Of a DNA stretch of 53,796 nt, positions 1 through 9,180 are shown piece after piece; position 1 is the stretch's first letter, and each line of letters opens with the position of its first letter. The stretch comes from an uncultured Faecalicatena sp. (lineage in GTDB: Bacteria > Bacillota > Clostridia > Lachnospirales > Lachnospiraceae), in contig CABTYO010000016.1 in the NCBI GenBank assembly GCA_902489075.1, forward strand, positions 1-53,796, read 5' to 3'. The notes beneath the pieces are model-generated. The model was not told where the DNA came from. It was given only the letters and a program-made list of their open reading frames with translations, and made no database searches. The position numbers and the translations under genes are program-made.

Positions 1-11
1 GAAATATAGAT

Positions 12-69
12 TCTACAAAGCTGGATCATCTGTTGCCTTGGTCAACAGAACTTCCAGCGGAATGTAGAA
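12..69. other. Nested hairpin near the left edge
   Basis: Three stacked stems are separated by small internal loops: an outer CTAC/GTAG, a middle GCTGG/CCAGC and an inner CTGTTG/CAACAG around a short loop. It lies downstream of the last gene of the polysaccharide operon. It could be part of the operon's 3' end or of a structured element that continues off the window. It has no T-run and codes for nothing obvious. Confidence 0.45.
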
Positions 70-98
70 AAGCACGCCGCTAAAATCTAGCGGCGTTA
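70..98 (-). terminator. Terminator-like hairpin at the end of the polysaccharide operon
   Basis: Arms ACGCCGCTA (74-82) and TAGCGGCGT (88-96) form a 9-bp GC-rich stem with a five-base loop. Read on the minus strand it is followed by GCTTTTCT, a short T-rich tail. It sits about 240 bp past the stop codon of the last operon gene, so it is the best candidate for the operon's terminator. The tail is weak. Confidence 0.5.
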
Positions 99-105
99 AT
101 TTATC

Positions 106-131
106 TGTAAGCGTAGGGTTTTACGCTTACA
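106..131. other. Perfect short hairpin
   Basis: TGTAAGCGTA (106-115) pairs perfectly with its complement at 121-130/131 around GGGTT. On the minus strand it comes just before the terminator-like hairpin at 70-98, so the two may form a tandem 3'-end structure. The rest of 132-336 is AT-rich and I see no gene or clear signal in it. Confidence 0.45.
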
Positions 132-336
132 TGACAACTCATGAAATCCGTAACACCTGCATCCCCATCCCTTTACTCTTGAGTATATACTTTCTCCAAA
201 ATCAACCTTTTTCTGGTTATATATGAAAGATTCTGAAAGATAGCCCTTATTACTTCCTTGCATTAATCAATTCCTACTTTTATATTTTTAAGTTTGCTTG
301 TATCACAGGTTGCAATACATAGTAACAAAACAGCTA

Positions 337-1644
337 TTAAATAACCGGATTTATTTTATTACAACATATCTTTTCTGCTATTTTTTTTGCTTCCATCATA
401 CAATCTTCCATAGAACAATATTTCCATCCTCCATATCGTCCAATAGTATATATCTGATTCTTTTCAACTGTTTCCTTAAATTTTTTAACTGCTTCCTCCG
501 ACTGTGTGCTAATATGAACATATGCTGGATCCATTACAATAGAAGTATGGGCTATTAATTGCATGTCTGGCTCTAAAATACCTATTAGTCTTAAATTTTT
601 TAATGTTTCATCTAACTGATACTGCAAATCAATTTCACTGTCCTTGCTATATCCTATTTCAACATACATACTCAATTTGTCAGTATCCAAAATATTATCA
701 TAAAATCCTATGCGATAGAAATTTATTTCTTTATCAGGAATGTAAAACCAATGTTCGCTAGTATATTTTGATTTCTTATTAAACCCTAAATTAAACACAA
801 GAACTTTATTATAAGATAGAATATCTTCTATTTCACCAAACGGTCTACTTTTAAAAATTTTTAAGAAGCTATTTAATGGTGAAGTATTAATCAGATACTT
901 ATAATTCACAATAGTTCCATCGCTCAATTCTGCAATTTTATTATCTTTATCTATCTTCACCACTTCACTATTTAATTTTATATTATTCATATCTAACGTA
1001 TCAACTAATAATTGAATAAATGCCCCCGCCCCTTGTCTAGGATATAAAAAAGTATTATTATACGAAACATTATCTTGATTTTCTTTCATGTTATTAATAA
1101 TTGAGGATATACTTGCATATGGAAAAAACCTTCCCATAGCATCTTTATCTAACTCTTGCAAATCCACTGCATATAATTTTTCGTTATATGGTTTTAAAAA
1201 TTTTTCGACAATGGATTTTCCAAATTTTCCATACAACATATCCAGAAAGTTATCATACTCGTTTTTTTCCTGCTTATTAAACAAATCATAAAGGCATTCT
1301 ATAAATTCCTGCTTATCTAATTGATGTATATTGGTTTGAAAAGGATAGTTTATCAACGACTGTTTATATAAAATTTTTGTATTTTTCTGCTTATATATAA
1401 TTTCACGTGGATCAATACTATCTATAAATCTTTGTTTAAACTCTTCTGTATTAAAATGGAAAAAATGACCTGCATAATCCCAAATAAATCCTTTATCTCT
1501 AATTGTTCTACAATAACCACCAACCTCATCTTCCTTTTCAACTAGACAAAAATCCTTTTGAACGTAATTAGCAAAAGTCAAACCTGAGATACCACCACCA
1601 ATTATTAAATATTTAACATAAACATCCACTTTTTGTTCAGCCAT
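337..1644 (-). CDS. UDP-galactopyranose mutase-like FAD-dependent enzyme (eukaryotic-type UGM family)
   Basis: The likely reaction is UDP-galactopyranose to UDP-galactofuranose in the cytoplasm, supplying Galf for the surface polysaccharide. The N-terminus has a dinucleotide-binding GGGISG at residues 16-21, followed by an acidic strand end (LVEKEDEVGGYCRT). Several blocks resemble eukaryotic UGMs more than classical bacterial Glf: NYPFQTNI, LKPYNEKLYAV, FLYPRQGAGAF and, near the C-terminus, IGRYGGWKY. At 435 aa it is longer than classical Glf. Its start overlaps the 3' end of the upstream flippase gene by 8 bp, so the two are probably coupled. It is the last gene of the operon. A galactofuranosyltransferase-like GT2 at 8232-9158 supports a Galf role. 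The alternative is another member of the protoporphyrinogen-oxidase-like flavoprotein superfamily, a label databases often give such proteins. Confidence is good for the superfamily and moderate for the reaction. Confidence 0.7.
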   Translation of the reverse strand: MAEQKVDVYVKYLIIGGGISGLTFANYVQKDFCLVEKEDEVGGYCRTIRDKGFIWDYAGHFFHFNTEEFKQRFIDSIDPREIIYKQKNTKILYKQSLINYPFQTNIHQLDKQEFIECLYDLFNKQEKNEYDNFLDMLYGKFGKSIVEKFLKPYNEKLYAVDLQELDKDAMGRFFPYASISSIINNMKENQDNVSYNNTFLYPRQGAGAFIQLLVDTLDMNNIKLNSEVVKIDKDNKIAELSDGTIVNYKYLINTSPLNSFLKIFKSRPFGEIEDILSYNKVLVFNLGFNKKSKYTSEHWFYIPDKEINFYRIGFYDNILDTDKLSMYVEIGYSKDSEIDLQYQLDETLKNLRLIGILEPDMQLIAHTSIVMDPAYVHISTQSEEAVKKFKETVEKNQIYTIGRYGGWKYCSMEDCMMEAKKIAEKICCNKINPVI

Positions 1645-3091
1645 TATTTTTTCTCCTCTTAAGACTATTTAAAACTTCCATAACCAAATCTTCTTTACTT
1701 ATAAGTAATACCAACACATAAACCCCTCCAAAAATCGAAGCAGATATTAATAATTCTCCAAAGTATCCCATTCTAAAATATCTTGTAACTAACAAACTTA
1801 TAGCGATCGCCAGAATGCATGAAAAAAATGGTTTCCTAAAATATTTTCCTACCCTTATCTGAACTAGCAATTGTTTTATGTATATACATTGCATTAATAA
1901 GACCACACCTTCTGTTATCATAGTAGCAAAAGCTGCTCCTCCACTGCCATACTTAGGTATAAAAAACAAATTCAAAATAAAATCTGTTAATGCTCCCACT
2001 ATTATAGATCTAAGAAGTTTGTTTTCCTTTCCCAAAGGAACCATAGTCTGTGTACCAGTCACATTCGACAAGCCTGCCAGAAAAATTGTAGGCATTAACA
2101 ATTGAGTTGGTAAAACAGCACCTTCATAAGCCGCGCCTGATATTAATAAAACAGCTGGTTTTGCAAATACTATAAAGTAAACAGTAATTGGTATTGCTAT
2201 AATAAACATATAATCAAAAGATTTTTGTAGCATCTTTTTAAATTTATCATACTGTTCCATTTGCACCCAATAAGACAACCTTGGTAATAATACAGTTCCT
2301 AAAGAAACAGCTAATGTGGCCAATGTTGTTCTAATCTTTAATGCCGCACTATAGTATCCTACTTCAACATCACCAGAAACAAATCCTAACATAACTATAT
2401 CTAAATTCGAATATATACTAATAGCTACCGTTGTTGCAAAAAAAGTAAGTATTGGTTTTATATGCTTTTTGATTTCATACCCTTGGATTCTTTTAAATAG
2501 TACAAATTTTCTAGCATATACTAAGTTGAAAAGATTTCCCCCTACATTAGAAATCATTAAAATTATGGCATATACTTTATAATCTTCTGGCTTTTTCACA
2601 AGACAAAATATTAACCCTACGGAAATAAACTTTACTATTAATGATCTTATTGTAATATACTTATATTCTTCCAAAGCTGAATATAACCAGTTCATTCCTG
2701 GTGCATTTAATAGTAAATTAAAACTAGTTATAATCATAAGACTTTTTTCATTATAAAATTGGGGAATCATAAACACACTGACTAAAAAAATAATATATAC
2801 TATAACTGTCATAACTAGATTAATAAAAAATAGCTCATGAACAGTTTTTGCTAATTCAACTTTATTGTCTCTAACTGTTGCACATGCCCTTATACCATAT
2901 GTTGGTATTCCCAATGCAGAAAACATAATAAAATAATTAATTACCGAACTTGCGAAATTTACTTTACCATTAGCTTCTACTAATAAAACACGTGAAATAT
3001 ATGGGAAGGTTATTAATGGTACTAAAACAGTTGCGACAGTTAATACACTATTTAAAAAGAAATTCTTTTTTACTGATTTTTCCTGGTTCAT
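1637..3091 (-). CDS. Wzx-type polysaccharide flippase (second copy)
   Basis: A 484-aa polytopic membrane protein of the MOP/Wzx family, expected to flip undecaprenyl-diphosphate-linked repeat units across the membrane. It opens with the family signature PLITFPYISRVL, followed by YGIRACA and a chain of hydrophobic segments over its whole length (about 12-14). It is clearly paralogous to the flippase at 13506-14963, sharing LGIPTYGIRACA, WLYSALE, SIYSNLD/SVYTNLD and SLGTVLLPRLS. The AT-rich base composition matches its neighbours from 337 to about 9160 and differs from the other flippase. Two Wzx proteins in one operon suggest two export modules or a replaced substrate specificity. Confidence 0.9.
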   Translation of the reverse strand: MNQEKSVKKNFFLNSVLTVATVLVPLITFPYISRVLLVEANGKVNFASSVINYFIMFSALGIPTYGIRACATVRDNKVELAKTVHELFFINLVMTVIVYIIFLVSVFMIPQFYNEKSLMIITSFNLLLNAPGMNWLYSALEEYKYITIRSLIVKFISVGLIFCLVKKPEDYKVYAIILMISNVGGNLFNLVYARKFVLFKRIQGYEIKKHIKPILTFFATTVAISIYSNLDIVMLGFVSGDVEVGYYSAALKIRTTLATLAVSLGTVLLPRLSYWVQMEQYDKFKKMLQKSFDYMFIIAIPITVYFIVFAKPAVLLISGAAYEGAVLPTQLLMPTIFLAGLSNVTGTQTMVPLGKENKLLRSIIVGALTDFILNLFFIPKYGSGGAAFATMITEGVVLLMQCIYIKQLLVQIRVGKYFRKPFFSCILAIAISLLVTRYFRMGYFGELLISASIFGGVYVLVLLISKEDLVMEVLNSLKRRKNNG

Positions 3092-3101
3092 TTCAAACCT
3101 C

Positions 3102-4127
3102 TTAATCCTCTATATAATTAAACAACTTATTAATATCATCATCAAACACCTGTTTTTCTTTTATTATTAGTTCTCTATACTTATCAAAATTACAGTTTTC
3201 TTTTTCATATTCTTTAAAAATATATCTTATTCTTGAAATAACTTTACTCACATTTCGATTATTTCTATCAAACTTATACTCGGACAAAATTGGAACATCG
3301 TCAAAAAATCCTGCACTTCCTAAAGTACTTGTCAGTACACAACACCCCTGTAACGCTGCTTCTCTTGGAATTCTATCCTTTCCTGGATGTGAACCAAAAT
3401 CAATATAAATTTTAGCCCTTAGCATCAATTTTTTAACCTCTTCTGGACTCATATTTTCTATTGCTTGAAACTTAATATCAGGTGCCTTTTTCATTAACTT
3501 TTTTATATATTTTGTGTTTCTTTTCGGATTATATAAAACAATATCTTCTTTTTGATCAGCATTAAATTTGTGCTTATTTCTTCTATAAGATTCAATAAAC
3601 TGTTCAGAAATATAGTCTGACAAATATGCCACATTATAAAGTCCTTTATTTCTTAAGTAACTTACCGCATACCAGCATTGAGCCCAATTAGAGATATTTT
3701 GCTTTTTCACTTCATTAATTGTTAAAACTTTTTTAATACCTAAGAACTTTAAAATATAATGCCATACCACGCGTAAATATTTATGAGGGTACAATTCTGT
3801 TGGTAATAGATAATGATTTATTCCAAGCCACCAAATACATTTATTAATTAATTTGTAATCCATCAATGAATTCATAAGTGATTCTGGCACTATAAAAATA
3901 TTTTTTTCTGAATCTTCAATTTTTTCTACAAAAGTAGTTTCGTAATGCGTAAATCTTTTAGCTACAGGATTACCATCATACTTCCCATTGCAATTATAAA
4001 ACATATAAGCATTGATACCTTTTTCATTTAAAAAATAACATAATTGATGCAATAATTCTGGACCACCCGATGCAAAATTTGGTGGACATCCTATATAAAC
4101 TTTAGTATTCTTTGTTATCTTGTACAT
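3102..4127 (-). CDS. Putative glycosyltransferase (GT-B/GT1-like)
   Basis: A soluble 341-aa protein with no clear membrane segment. The N-terminal half starts GCPPNFASGGPELLHQL, the glycine-rich first-loop pattern of GT4-like enzymes. The C-terminal half has a region like a nucleotide-sugar-binding domain (DFGSHPGKDRIPREAALQGC), where acidic and small residues precede a helix. I infer transfer of a sugar onto the lipid-linked repeat unit. The ribosome binding site is AGAGGA before ATG. The gene sits 10 bp before the flippase gene. The sugar donor and linkage cannot be read from the sequence. It is a divergent member of its family. Confidence 0.6.
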   Translation of the reverse strand: MYKITKNTKVYIGCPPNFASGGPELLHQLCYFLNEKGINAYMFYNCNGKYDGNPVAKRFTHYETTFVEKIEDSEKNIFIVPESLMNSLMDYKLINKCIWWLGINHYLLPTELYPHKYLRVVWHYILKFLGIKKVLTINEVKKQNISNWAQCWYAVSYLRNKGLYNVAYLSDYISEQFIESYRRNKHKFNADQKEDIVLYNPKRNTKYIKKLMKKAPDIKFQAIENMSPEEVKKLMLRAKIYIDFGSHPGKDRIPREAALQGCCVLTSTLGSAGFFDDVPILSEYKFDRNNRNVSKVISRIRYIFKEYEKENCNFDKYRELIIKEKQVFDDDINKLFNYIED

Positions 4128-4157
4128 TATTATATCCTCTCTTTTCTACTGCAATCC

Positions 4158-6035
4158 TCAGTTTGCCATCTTTAGCCTATAGCCTTCATCTTTCAAAATT
4201 TTTTGTTTACTTTTACTATTCAAATACAAATACTCATTATCATCTAACTGAACATATTTATAATCCCCATTTTCAACCTTCTCATTATCCAGTAACTCAT
4301 TTGTCAGAATAATATTTTCTTCTGAATTTTCAAGCAATTCTAAATCCGTAATTACCTTATACTGTGGAAACATAAACTGAACAATATAAGCCGGCCCATA
4401 GGTTTGGTTATAGTAAAACAAAGTATCAGTATCATCAAAAATTTCTGGTGCCCTTTCATACAAATTATATGTTGAATCAACTGATTGATAATAATCTTCA
4501 CTTTTGGCATATGGTGCATCAAACCTTGTTACTCCATATATGTATTGCCATGAAAAAAAGAACACTAGGCTAATTACAATACATTTATATTTCCCAGATA
4601 TGCTAAATTTTAACAATAACAGCCAAAATATAAAACTCACTATTGTTGCACAACAAAAATAAGATAAGGTCTGTATTGTATTTGGCCATGAATTCACCAT
4701 ACCCGAAAATGGAGCAAAGTAATAAAACCAATCTATTGAATATTGATACCGAATAGTCGTCATGCCTAAGAAACTTAAAACGCAATATATTGCAAAAGCA
4801 GAGATAATGGCAGGAACGATTCCTCCAATTAGCTTTATCTTGTTAACAATTTCATCTTTAATATTCCAAACATAGATGAAGAAAATGAGAATCAACGGTC
4901 CAAAATAATTACCATAATATCTCAAGTAAAAATGACCACGTGATAAATTTGTTTCTTCTAAATGTACTGCCATAGCATTAGGCAACCAAATTATACATAA
5001 GCCTAACAGTGAAATTAAAATTCCCATACAGCAAAAAAGCATTGGAAAATAAATATCTCTATTAGGTACTGTCTTTTTGGCAATAAAACGAATTTTAATA
5101 TTAGATTTCGTCTTCAATATGAATAATAGAAAAACAAATATTATTATCCCACTGCTATAAACACACATCACCCATATGTTGCTTGTAAATAAATCTAAAA
5201 AGGAACGTATTCCTGTAAAAGAAAACATTGATTGAAAATTATTAACCGCATTAGCCGTAACTTCTTCCGGTGTATTTTTGACAATGACCTCTGCATTACT
5301 AGTAAAAAGCGTTTGCTTTATTATTTTAACTAAAAAGCTAACAACCGTCATGCTAACTAGATAGGTAATCCCAAATACCCAAATATTCACTAATCGTTTT
5401 TTAGTTATAATCCAATAGATTGCAATAACTATAATTGCAACAACCGTATATAAAAGAGCTCTTGTATGAGATAAATAGGACACTGCTAATAAAACTGCAA
5501 ACAAGATAGATATTCCAGTTCTTTTCTTATTAGATATATCATCCTGTAATACAATAATTAAGTAAACCATTAACCAACAAAGAAGGACGAGCATTGGTTC
5601 ATTATCAATATTCGTTGCTCTAGTCGGAGTAAAGAGGGCTGAGACTACTCCCATTCCAACAATTAAAAATGCATTTTCAGTGATTCTAAAATACTTCTGC
5701 AATATCCTACATGCAATAAATGCTGGCACAGCATACAAAAATGCCCCAACGCCTAATAAACATTGATATAAAATCAAAGGATTTTTTATCAATTTAAAAA
5801 AAGGTAACATAAAAACAAAAGAACCACTGCCATAATACATTGGCGGATGAGTTAGTACAAAATTCCAATCATATCCACTCAAATTAGCTGCTAATGCAAC
5901 AGCTCCCATCTCATCTGGGAGACTTCTCATGCATGGAATAAGTAAGTTAAGCATAACTTGAAATAAAAAAACTATGCTAAAAGCATATACTCCTAACCAT
6001 CTCGATTTTATAATTTTTCTATTCTTGTTAATCAT
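4158..6035 (-). CDS. Large polytopic membrane protein, GT-C-like glycosyltransferase candidate (distal copy)
   Basis: About 625 aa with some 11-13 hydrophobic segments and a C-terminal soluble tail. The first extracytoplasmic loop carries PDEMGAVALAANLSGYDW; acidic residues at this place are typical of GT-C enzymes that use polyprenyl-phosphate sugars. It is paralogous to 11586-13424, with matching PDE, YDW, PFFKL and LYQ/LYR patterns and similar length and tail. I chose the ATG at 6035 because AGGAGA lies 7 nt before it. The in-frame ATG at 6086 would run into the upstream gene and has no such site. Its role could be periplasmic glycosylation of the repeat unit or a polymerase-like step; the sequence does not decide. 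AT-rich like its neighbours. Confidence 0.7.
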   Translation of the reverse strand: MINKNRKIIKSRWLGVYAFSIVFLFQVMLNLLIPCMRSLPDEMGAVALAANLSGYDWNFVLTHPPMYYGSGSFVFMLPFFKLIKNPLILYQCLLGVGAFLYAVPAFIACRILQKYFRITENAFLIVGMGVVSALFTPTRATNIDNEPMLVLLCWLMVYLIIVLQDDISNKKRTGISILFAVLLAVSYLSHTRALLYTVVAIIVIAIYWIITKKRLVNIWVFGITYLVSMTVVSFLVKIIKQTLFTSNAEVIVKNTPEEVTANAVNNFQSMFSFTGIRSFLDLFTSNIWVMCVYSSGIIIFVFLLFILKTKSNIKIRFIAKKTVPNRDIYFPMLFCCMGILISLLGLCIIWLPNAMAVHLEETNLSRGHFYLRYYGNYFGPLILIFFIYVWNIKDEIVNKIKLIGGIVPAIISAFAIYCVLSFLGMTTIRYQYSIDWFYYFAPFSGMVNSWPNTIQTLSYFCCATIVSFIFWLLLLKFSISGKYKCIVISLVFFFSWQYIYGVTRFDAPYAKSEDYYQSVDSTYNLYERAPEIFDDTDTLFYYNQTYGPAYIVQFMFPQYKVITDLELLENSEENIILTNELLDNEKVENGDYKYVQLDDNEYLYLNSKSKQKILKDEGYRLKMAN

Positions 6036-6054
6036 TTTCTTTTCTCCTGCTGTC

Positions 6055-7185
6055 TTATCTTGCCTTTTTACCGCCATATTTTTCAAGAACGGTCCAACTT
6101 CTATGTTTTAATGCTTTCTTTTTAAACTCTAAATAAAATATATCGAAAAGGTATGCTAAGATAACACATCTATGCTCTAATAATAATAGCGTAATTCTTT
6201 TTTTTACCACATTACTCTTTAATTTTTTTCTTTCTACAATATTCTCCTTAAACCCTTCATTATATATATTTTTCTTCAAATAATTAATTTTTTCTCTAAA
6301 ATTTTTATCATCAATATTGTTATACTCATTTTCTATCATCTGAACAAAATTATTACATGCCTCAACCTTATAATAGATTTCTCTTATTTCCTCTTCAATA
6401 TTTGCCTGATCAAATATCTTCTGTTCATAGTTGCTATAAGATTTCATTTTTTCTTCTAAACATTCTATGTATTTCTTCCGATATGTTTCCGATTCTAAAT
6501 TAATTCTCCAATAATAGAAGCATTCCTTTACTAACGAAACTCTTGAAGCAACAGAAAGTATCTCCAATAAAAAGGTTCTATCATCCTCAAAATTTATAAA
6601 ACTTTTAAACGTAATATTATACCGATCAATTATATCTTTACTTATCAGACATTTCCAAATACAATTGCCAATCTTAACTTTCTGCATATCCGAACTTTGC
6701 GTGCTTATTCTATAGCCATCAAATAATATAGAATAAATTGCTTGTTCAACAATATCCTTCCGATTTAATACTGCATCCTCGAACACCTCAAATTCTTCAT
6801 AACTTTCACCAACTAATTTTCCCATTCCAGAAATTGCTATATCACTGCCATCAGAATTTACCCTCCTGAGCAAACATTCGTACATGTCTTTACAAACATA
6901 GTCATCCTGATCACAAAATGCAATCCAATTGCCGGTTGCCAACTGCAATCCTCTATTTCGTGCTTCGGCAACCCCTTTATTTTCTTGATTTATTACTCTA
7001 ATTCGTGAGTCTTTTTTTGCTAATACCTGACATTTATCATAGCTGGAATCCGTTGATCCGTCATTAATCAATAGAATTTCTATATTTTTATAGGTTGATA
7101 TAATTAAATTATTTATTGTTTCCTCAATATATTTTTCACCATTATAAACTGGTACAATAATGCTCACTTTCGTTGATTCATTCAA
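6055..7185 (-). CDS. GT2 family glycosyltransferase
   Basis: A 376-aa GT-A fold enzyme. It has the N-terminal VSIIVPVYNGEKYIEETI motif, the LLINDGSTDSS segment, the NKGVAEARNRGL donor-binding loop and an acidic metal site FCDQDDYV near residue 93. It probably adds a sugar to the undecaprenyl-linked repeat unit on the cytoplasmic face. Its C-terminal half is basic and without membrane segments. The start codon is TTG at 7185, supported by GGGGAGA eight bases upstream; no ATG fits as well. It lies between another GT2 gene and the GT-C-like gene in the operon. Specificity is unknown. Confidence 0.85.
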   Translation of the reverse strand: MNESTKVSIIVPVYNGEKYIEETINNLIISTYKNIEILLINDGSTDSSYDKCQVLAKKDSRIRVINQENKGVAEARNRGLQLATGNWIAFCDQDDYVCKDMYECLLRRVNSDGSDIAISGMGKLVGESYEEFEVFEDAVLNRKDIVEQAIYSILFDGYRISTQSSDMQKVKIGNCIWKCLISKDIIDRYNITFKSFINFEDDRTFLLEILSVASRVSLVKECFYYWRINLESETYRKKYIECLEEKMKSYSNYEQKIFDQANIEEEIREIYYKVEACNNFVQMIENEYNNIDDKNFREKINYLKKNIYNEGFKENIVERKKLKSNVVKKRITLLLLEHRCVILAYLFDIFYLEFKKKALKHRSWTVLEKYGGKKAR

Positions 7186-7203
7186 TGTATTTTCTCCCCT
7201 TTA

Positions 7204-8229
7204 CTATATTGGTGTCTTTAATTTAATTATCCCCTTTTGGAGAAGATATTGATACATATATCCAAAATAATAGAATAAATCAATATTAACAAATGATATT
7301 AAAGCCAATATTCTTGTTAATCTCTTATTATTTTTATCTTTTAATACCTTCCCCCTATATTTTTTAATAATATTCTTAGTATATTTCCGATCTTTCAAGT
7401 AGCATTTCTTATGAGGAATATTCCTATATAGATTTAATGCAGTTATAAAGCATTTAGAAATGGCAGCATCTACTACTTCTGGATAATAGGTACTGGCAAA
7501 TTTTATTATTTTTTCCGTAGTATTAATCTGAATTAGTTTTTTAGAACTATATCCAGAATTTATAATACTTTTTTCTCTCTGTAAATAACAGTAATCCCGT
7601 ATAGGATTTAACACAATTTTATTGGCTTCATTGAATAACAAATAAATCGTGCTTAAATCTTCAAATAATTCACCAACTGGAAAAACAATTCTTTTGAACA
7701 CTTTCCGCTTATAAAGTTTACCCCACGCATACACTGGAATGCCTTTTCGATAAAACATATTTATCATAGCCTCTTCCGGTGTATAAATATATGTATTGTT
7801 AATATCAAAAACCTGTTCTTCATTTTCAATACCTTTATCGTAAACTTTTGTTTCCCTAGTAATTGAAATATCTGCATCTTCCTTTTTCAATATTGCAAGT
7901 AGATGCTCAATATAGCCACTTTGTACCCAGTCATCTGAATCAACAAATGTTATATACTTCCCTGTAGATATACCAATGCCTACATTTCGTGCATCTGATA
8001 GTCCCCCATTCTTTTTATGAATAACAACTATTCTACCATCCTTTTCAGCATATAAATCACATATTTTCCCTGATTCATCTTCTGATCCATCATCTATAAG
8101 AATAATTTCTAAATTTTGATATGTTTGATTCAATATGCTTTCTATGCACTTTTTCAAATAACTAGAAACATTATATACTGGGATTATCACACTAACTCTG
8201 TCATTTTTCTCAATTATATGCGTATCCAT
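7204..8229 (-). CDS. GT2 family glycosyltransferase
   Basis: A 341-aa GT-A enzyme with VSVIIPVYNVSSYLKKCI, LIDDGSEDESG, NGGLSDARNVG and the metal-binding FVDSDDWV motif near residue 93. The pattern matches capsule glycosyltransferases of the CpsI/EpsJ sort. It is predicted to act on the cytoplasmic side on the lipid-linked repeat unit. Its start nearly abuts the stop of the upstream gene (8232) with only a weak ribosome binding site, so translation is probably coupled. AT-rich. Sugar specificity is not readable. Confidence 0.87.
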   Translation of the reverse strand: MDTHIIEKNDRVSVIIPVYNVSSYLKKCIESILNQTYQNLEIILIDDGSEDESGKICDLYAEKDGRIVVIHKKNGGLSDARNVGIGISTGKYITFVDSDDWVQSGYIEHLLAILKKEDADISITRETKVYDKGIENEEQVFDINNTYIYTPEEAMINMFYRKGIPVYAWGKLYKRKVFKRIVFPVGELFEDLSTIYLLFNEANKIVLNPIRDYCYLQREKSIINSGYSSKKLIQINTTEKIIKFASTYYPEVVDAAISKCFITALNLYRNIPHKKCYLKDRKYTKNIIKKYRGKVLKDKNNKRLTRILALISFVNIDLFYYFGYMYQYLLQKGIIKLKTPI

Positions 8230-8231
8230 TC

Positions 8232-9158
8232 CTACAATTTTGCCCTATTCTTAAAACTCTTTCTACCATACGTTCCAAATACAAACCCAAAAAAAGCTTT
8301 ACATATTACTCCCATTTTTTTTAATTTGTATTTTCCTTTAAATATAACACTAAAAAAATCATATCCTAATTTACCAACACATAAAAATCTATAAAAGGCA
8401 TTCTCATATTCCCAAAAACCAATCAGATTATTTCTATAATAGTAAAAATACATAGAAATACGCTTCTTATTTTCTTCCTTTACAATAGATAACGCCTCTG
8501 AACTAAATCTTTTATGAATAGCCAAGCTTTTACCAACCATATATGCTGGTCCATAATCTCTTATTATTCGCTGAGTATACTCAGAATCATCACCCCATAT
8601 AAAAAATTCTTTCCATGGTAACCCACAAACATCGATAGCTTCAATATTTATTAGTAAAGAAACAAAAGTTGCTTTTACAATCTCTACCATGCCTTTATCC
8701 AGATATTGATACCAATCTGTATACTCATTAAACTGTTTTCTTGTTATTTTAGGTACATTCATTGCCTCGCCATGCATACCTCTAACGCTACTGGCCAAAA
8801 AGCTTACTTTACCCTTAAGATTTTCCTTTGCTTTTAATAACTCTTCTAAGCATGTTTCAGTAGGTATAGTATCATCGTCCATAATCCAAACCCAATCAGG
8901 TCGATTAGATCGAGCTTTTTTCATTCCTTCATAGAAACCACCAGCCCCACCAATATTCTCAGGTAATTCCAATAACTCAATCGTTCCTTTTGTTAAATAT
9001 CCATTCTCATCCAAAAACTTCACTGTTCCGTCTGTACTATTATTATCAACAATAATAATTTTATCAACCATTTCGGTTTGTTTTAATATAGCATCAATGC
9101 ATTCTTTTAATAGTTCTTTTCTATTGTATGTTACTACTACAGCATCTACTTTTCCCAT
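8232..9158 (-). CDS. GT2 glycosyltransferase, galactofuranosyl/rhamnosyltransferase-like
   Basis: A 308-aa protein with VDAVVVTYNRKELLKECI, IVDNNSTDGT, ENIGGAGGFYEGM, an acidic triplet in WIMDDDTIPT and a downstream WGDDSEYTQRI. The GGAGGF loop, DDD triplet and W-DD-E motif are typical of the GlfT1/rhamnosyltransferase branch of GT2, not of the CpsI-like enzymes next door. With a UDP-galactopyranose mutase-like gene in the same AT-rich block, transfer of galactofuranose is the leading idea. Rhamnose cannot be excluded, but no rhamnose pathway genes beyond one distant RmlD-like reductase are seen. The ribosome binding site AAAGGA precedes the ATG. It is the first gene of the AT-rich distal block. 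Confidence 0.8.
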   Translation of the reverse strand: MGKVDAVVVTYNRKELLKECIDAILKQTEMVDKIIIVDNNSTDGTVKFLDENGYLTKGTIELLELPENIGGAGGFYEGMKKARSNRPDWVWIMDDDTIPTETCLEELLKAKENLKGKVSFLASSVRGMHGEAMNVPKITRKQFNEYTDWYQYLDKGMVEIVKATFVSLLINIEAIDVCGLPWKEFFIWGDDSEYTQRIIRDYGPAYMVGKSLAIHKRFSSEALSIVKEENKKRISMYFYYYRNNLIGFWEYENAFYRFLCVGKLGYDFFSVIFKGKYKLKKMGVICKAFFGFVFGTYGRKSFKNRAKL

Positions 9159-9180
9159 TAAAAATTTTTCCTTTCACTAG

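Noticed and set aside
298..558. An 86-codon plus-strand frame at the left end
   Set aside because: Mostly antisense to the UDP-galactopyranose mutase-like gene and very rich in Phe and Ile, as expected of AT-rich shadow frames.
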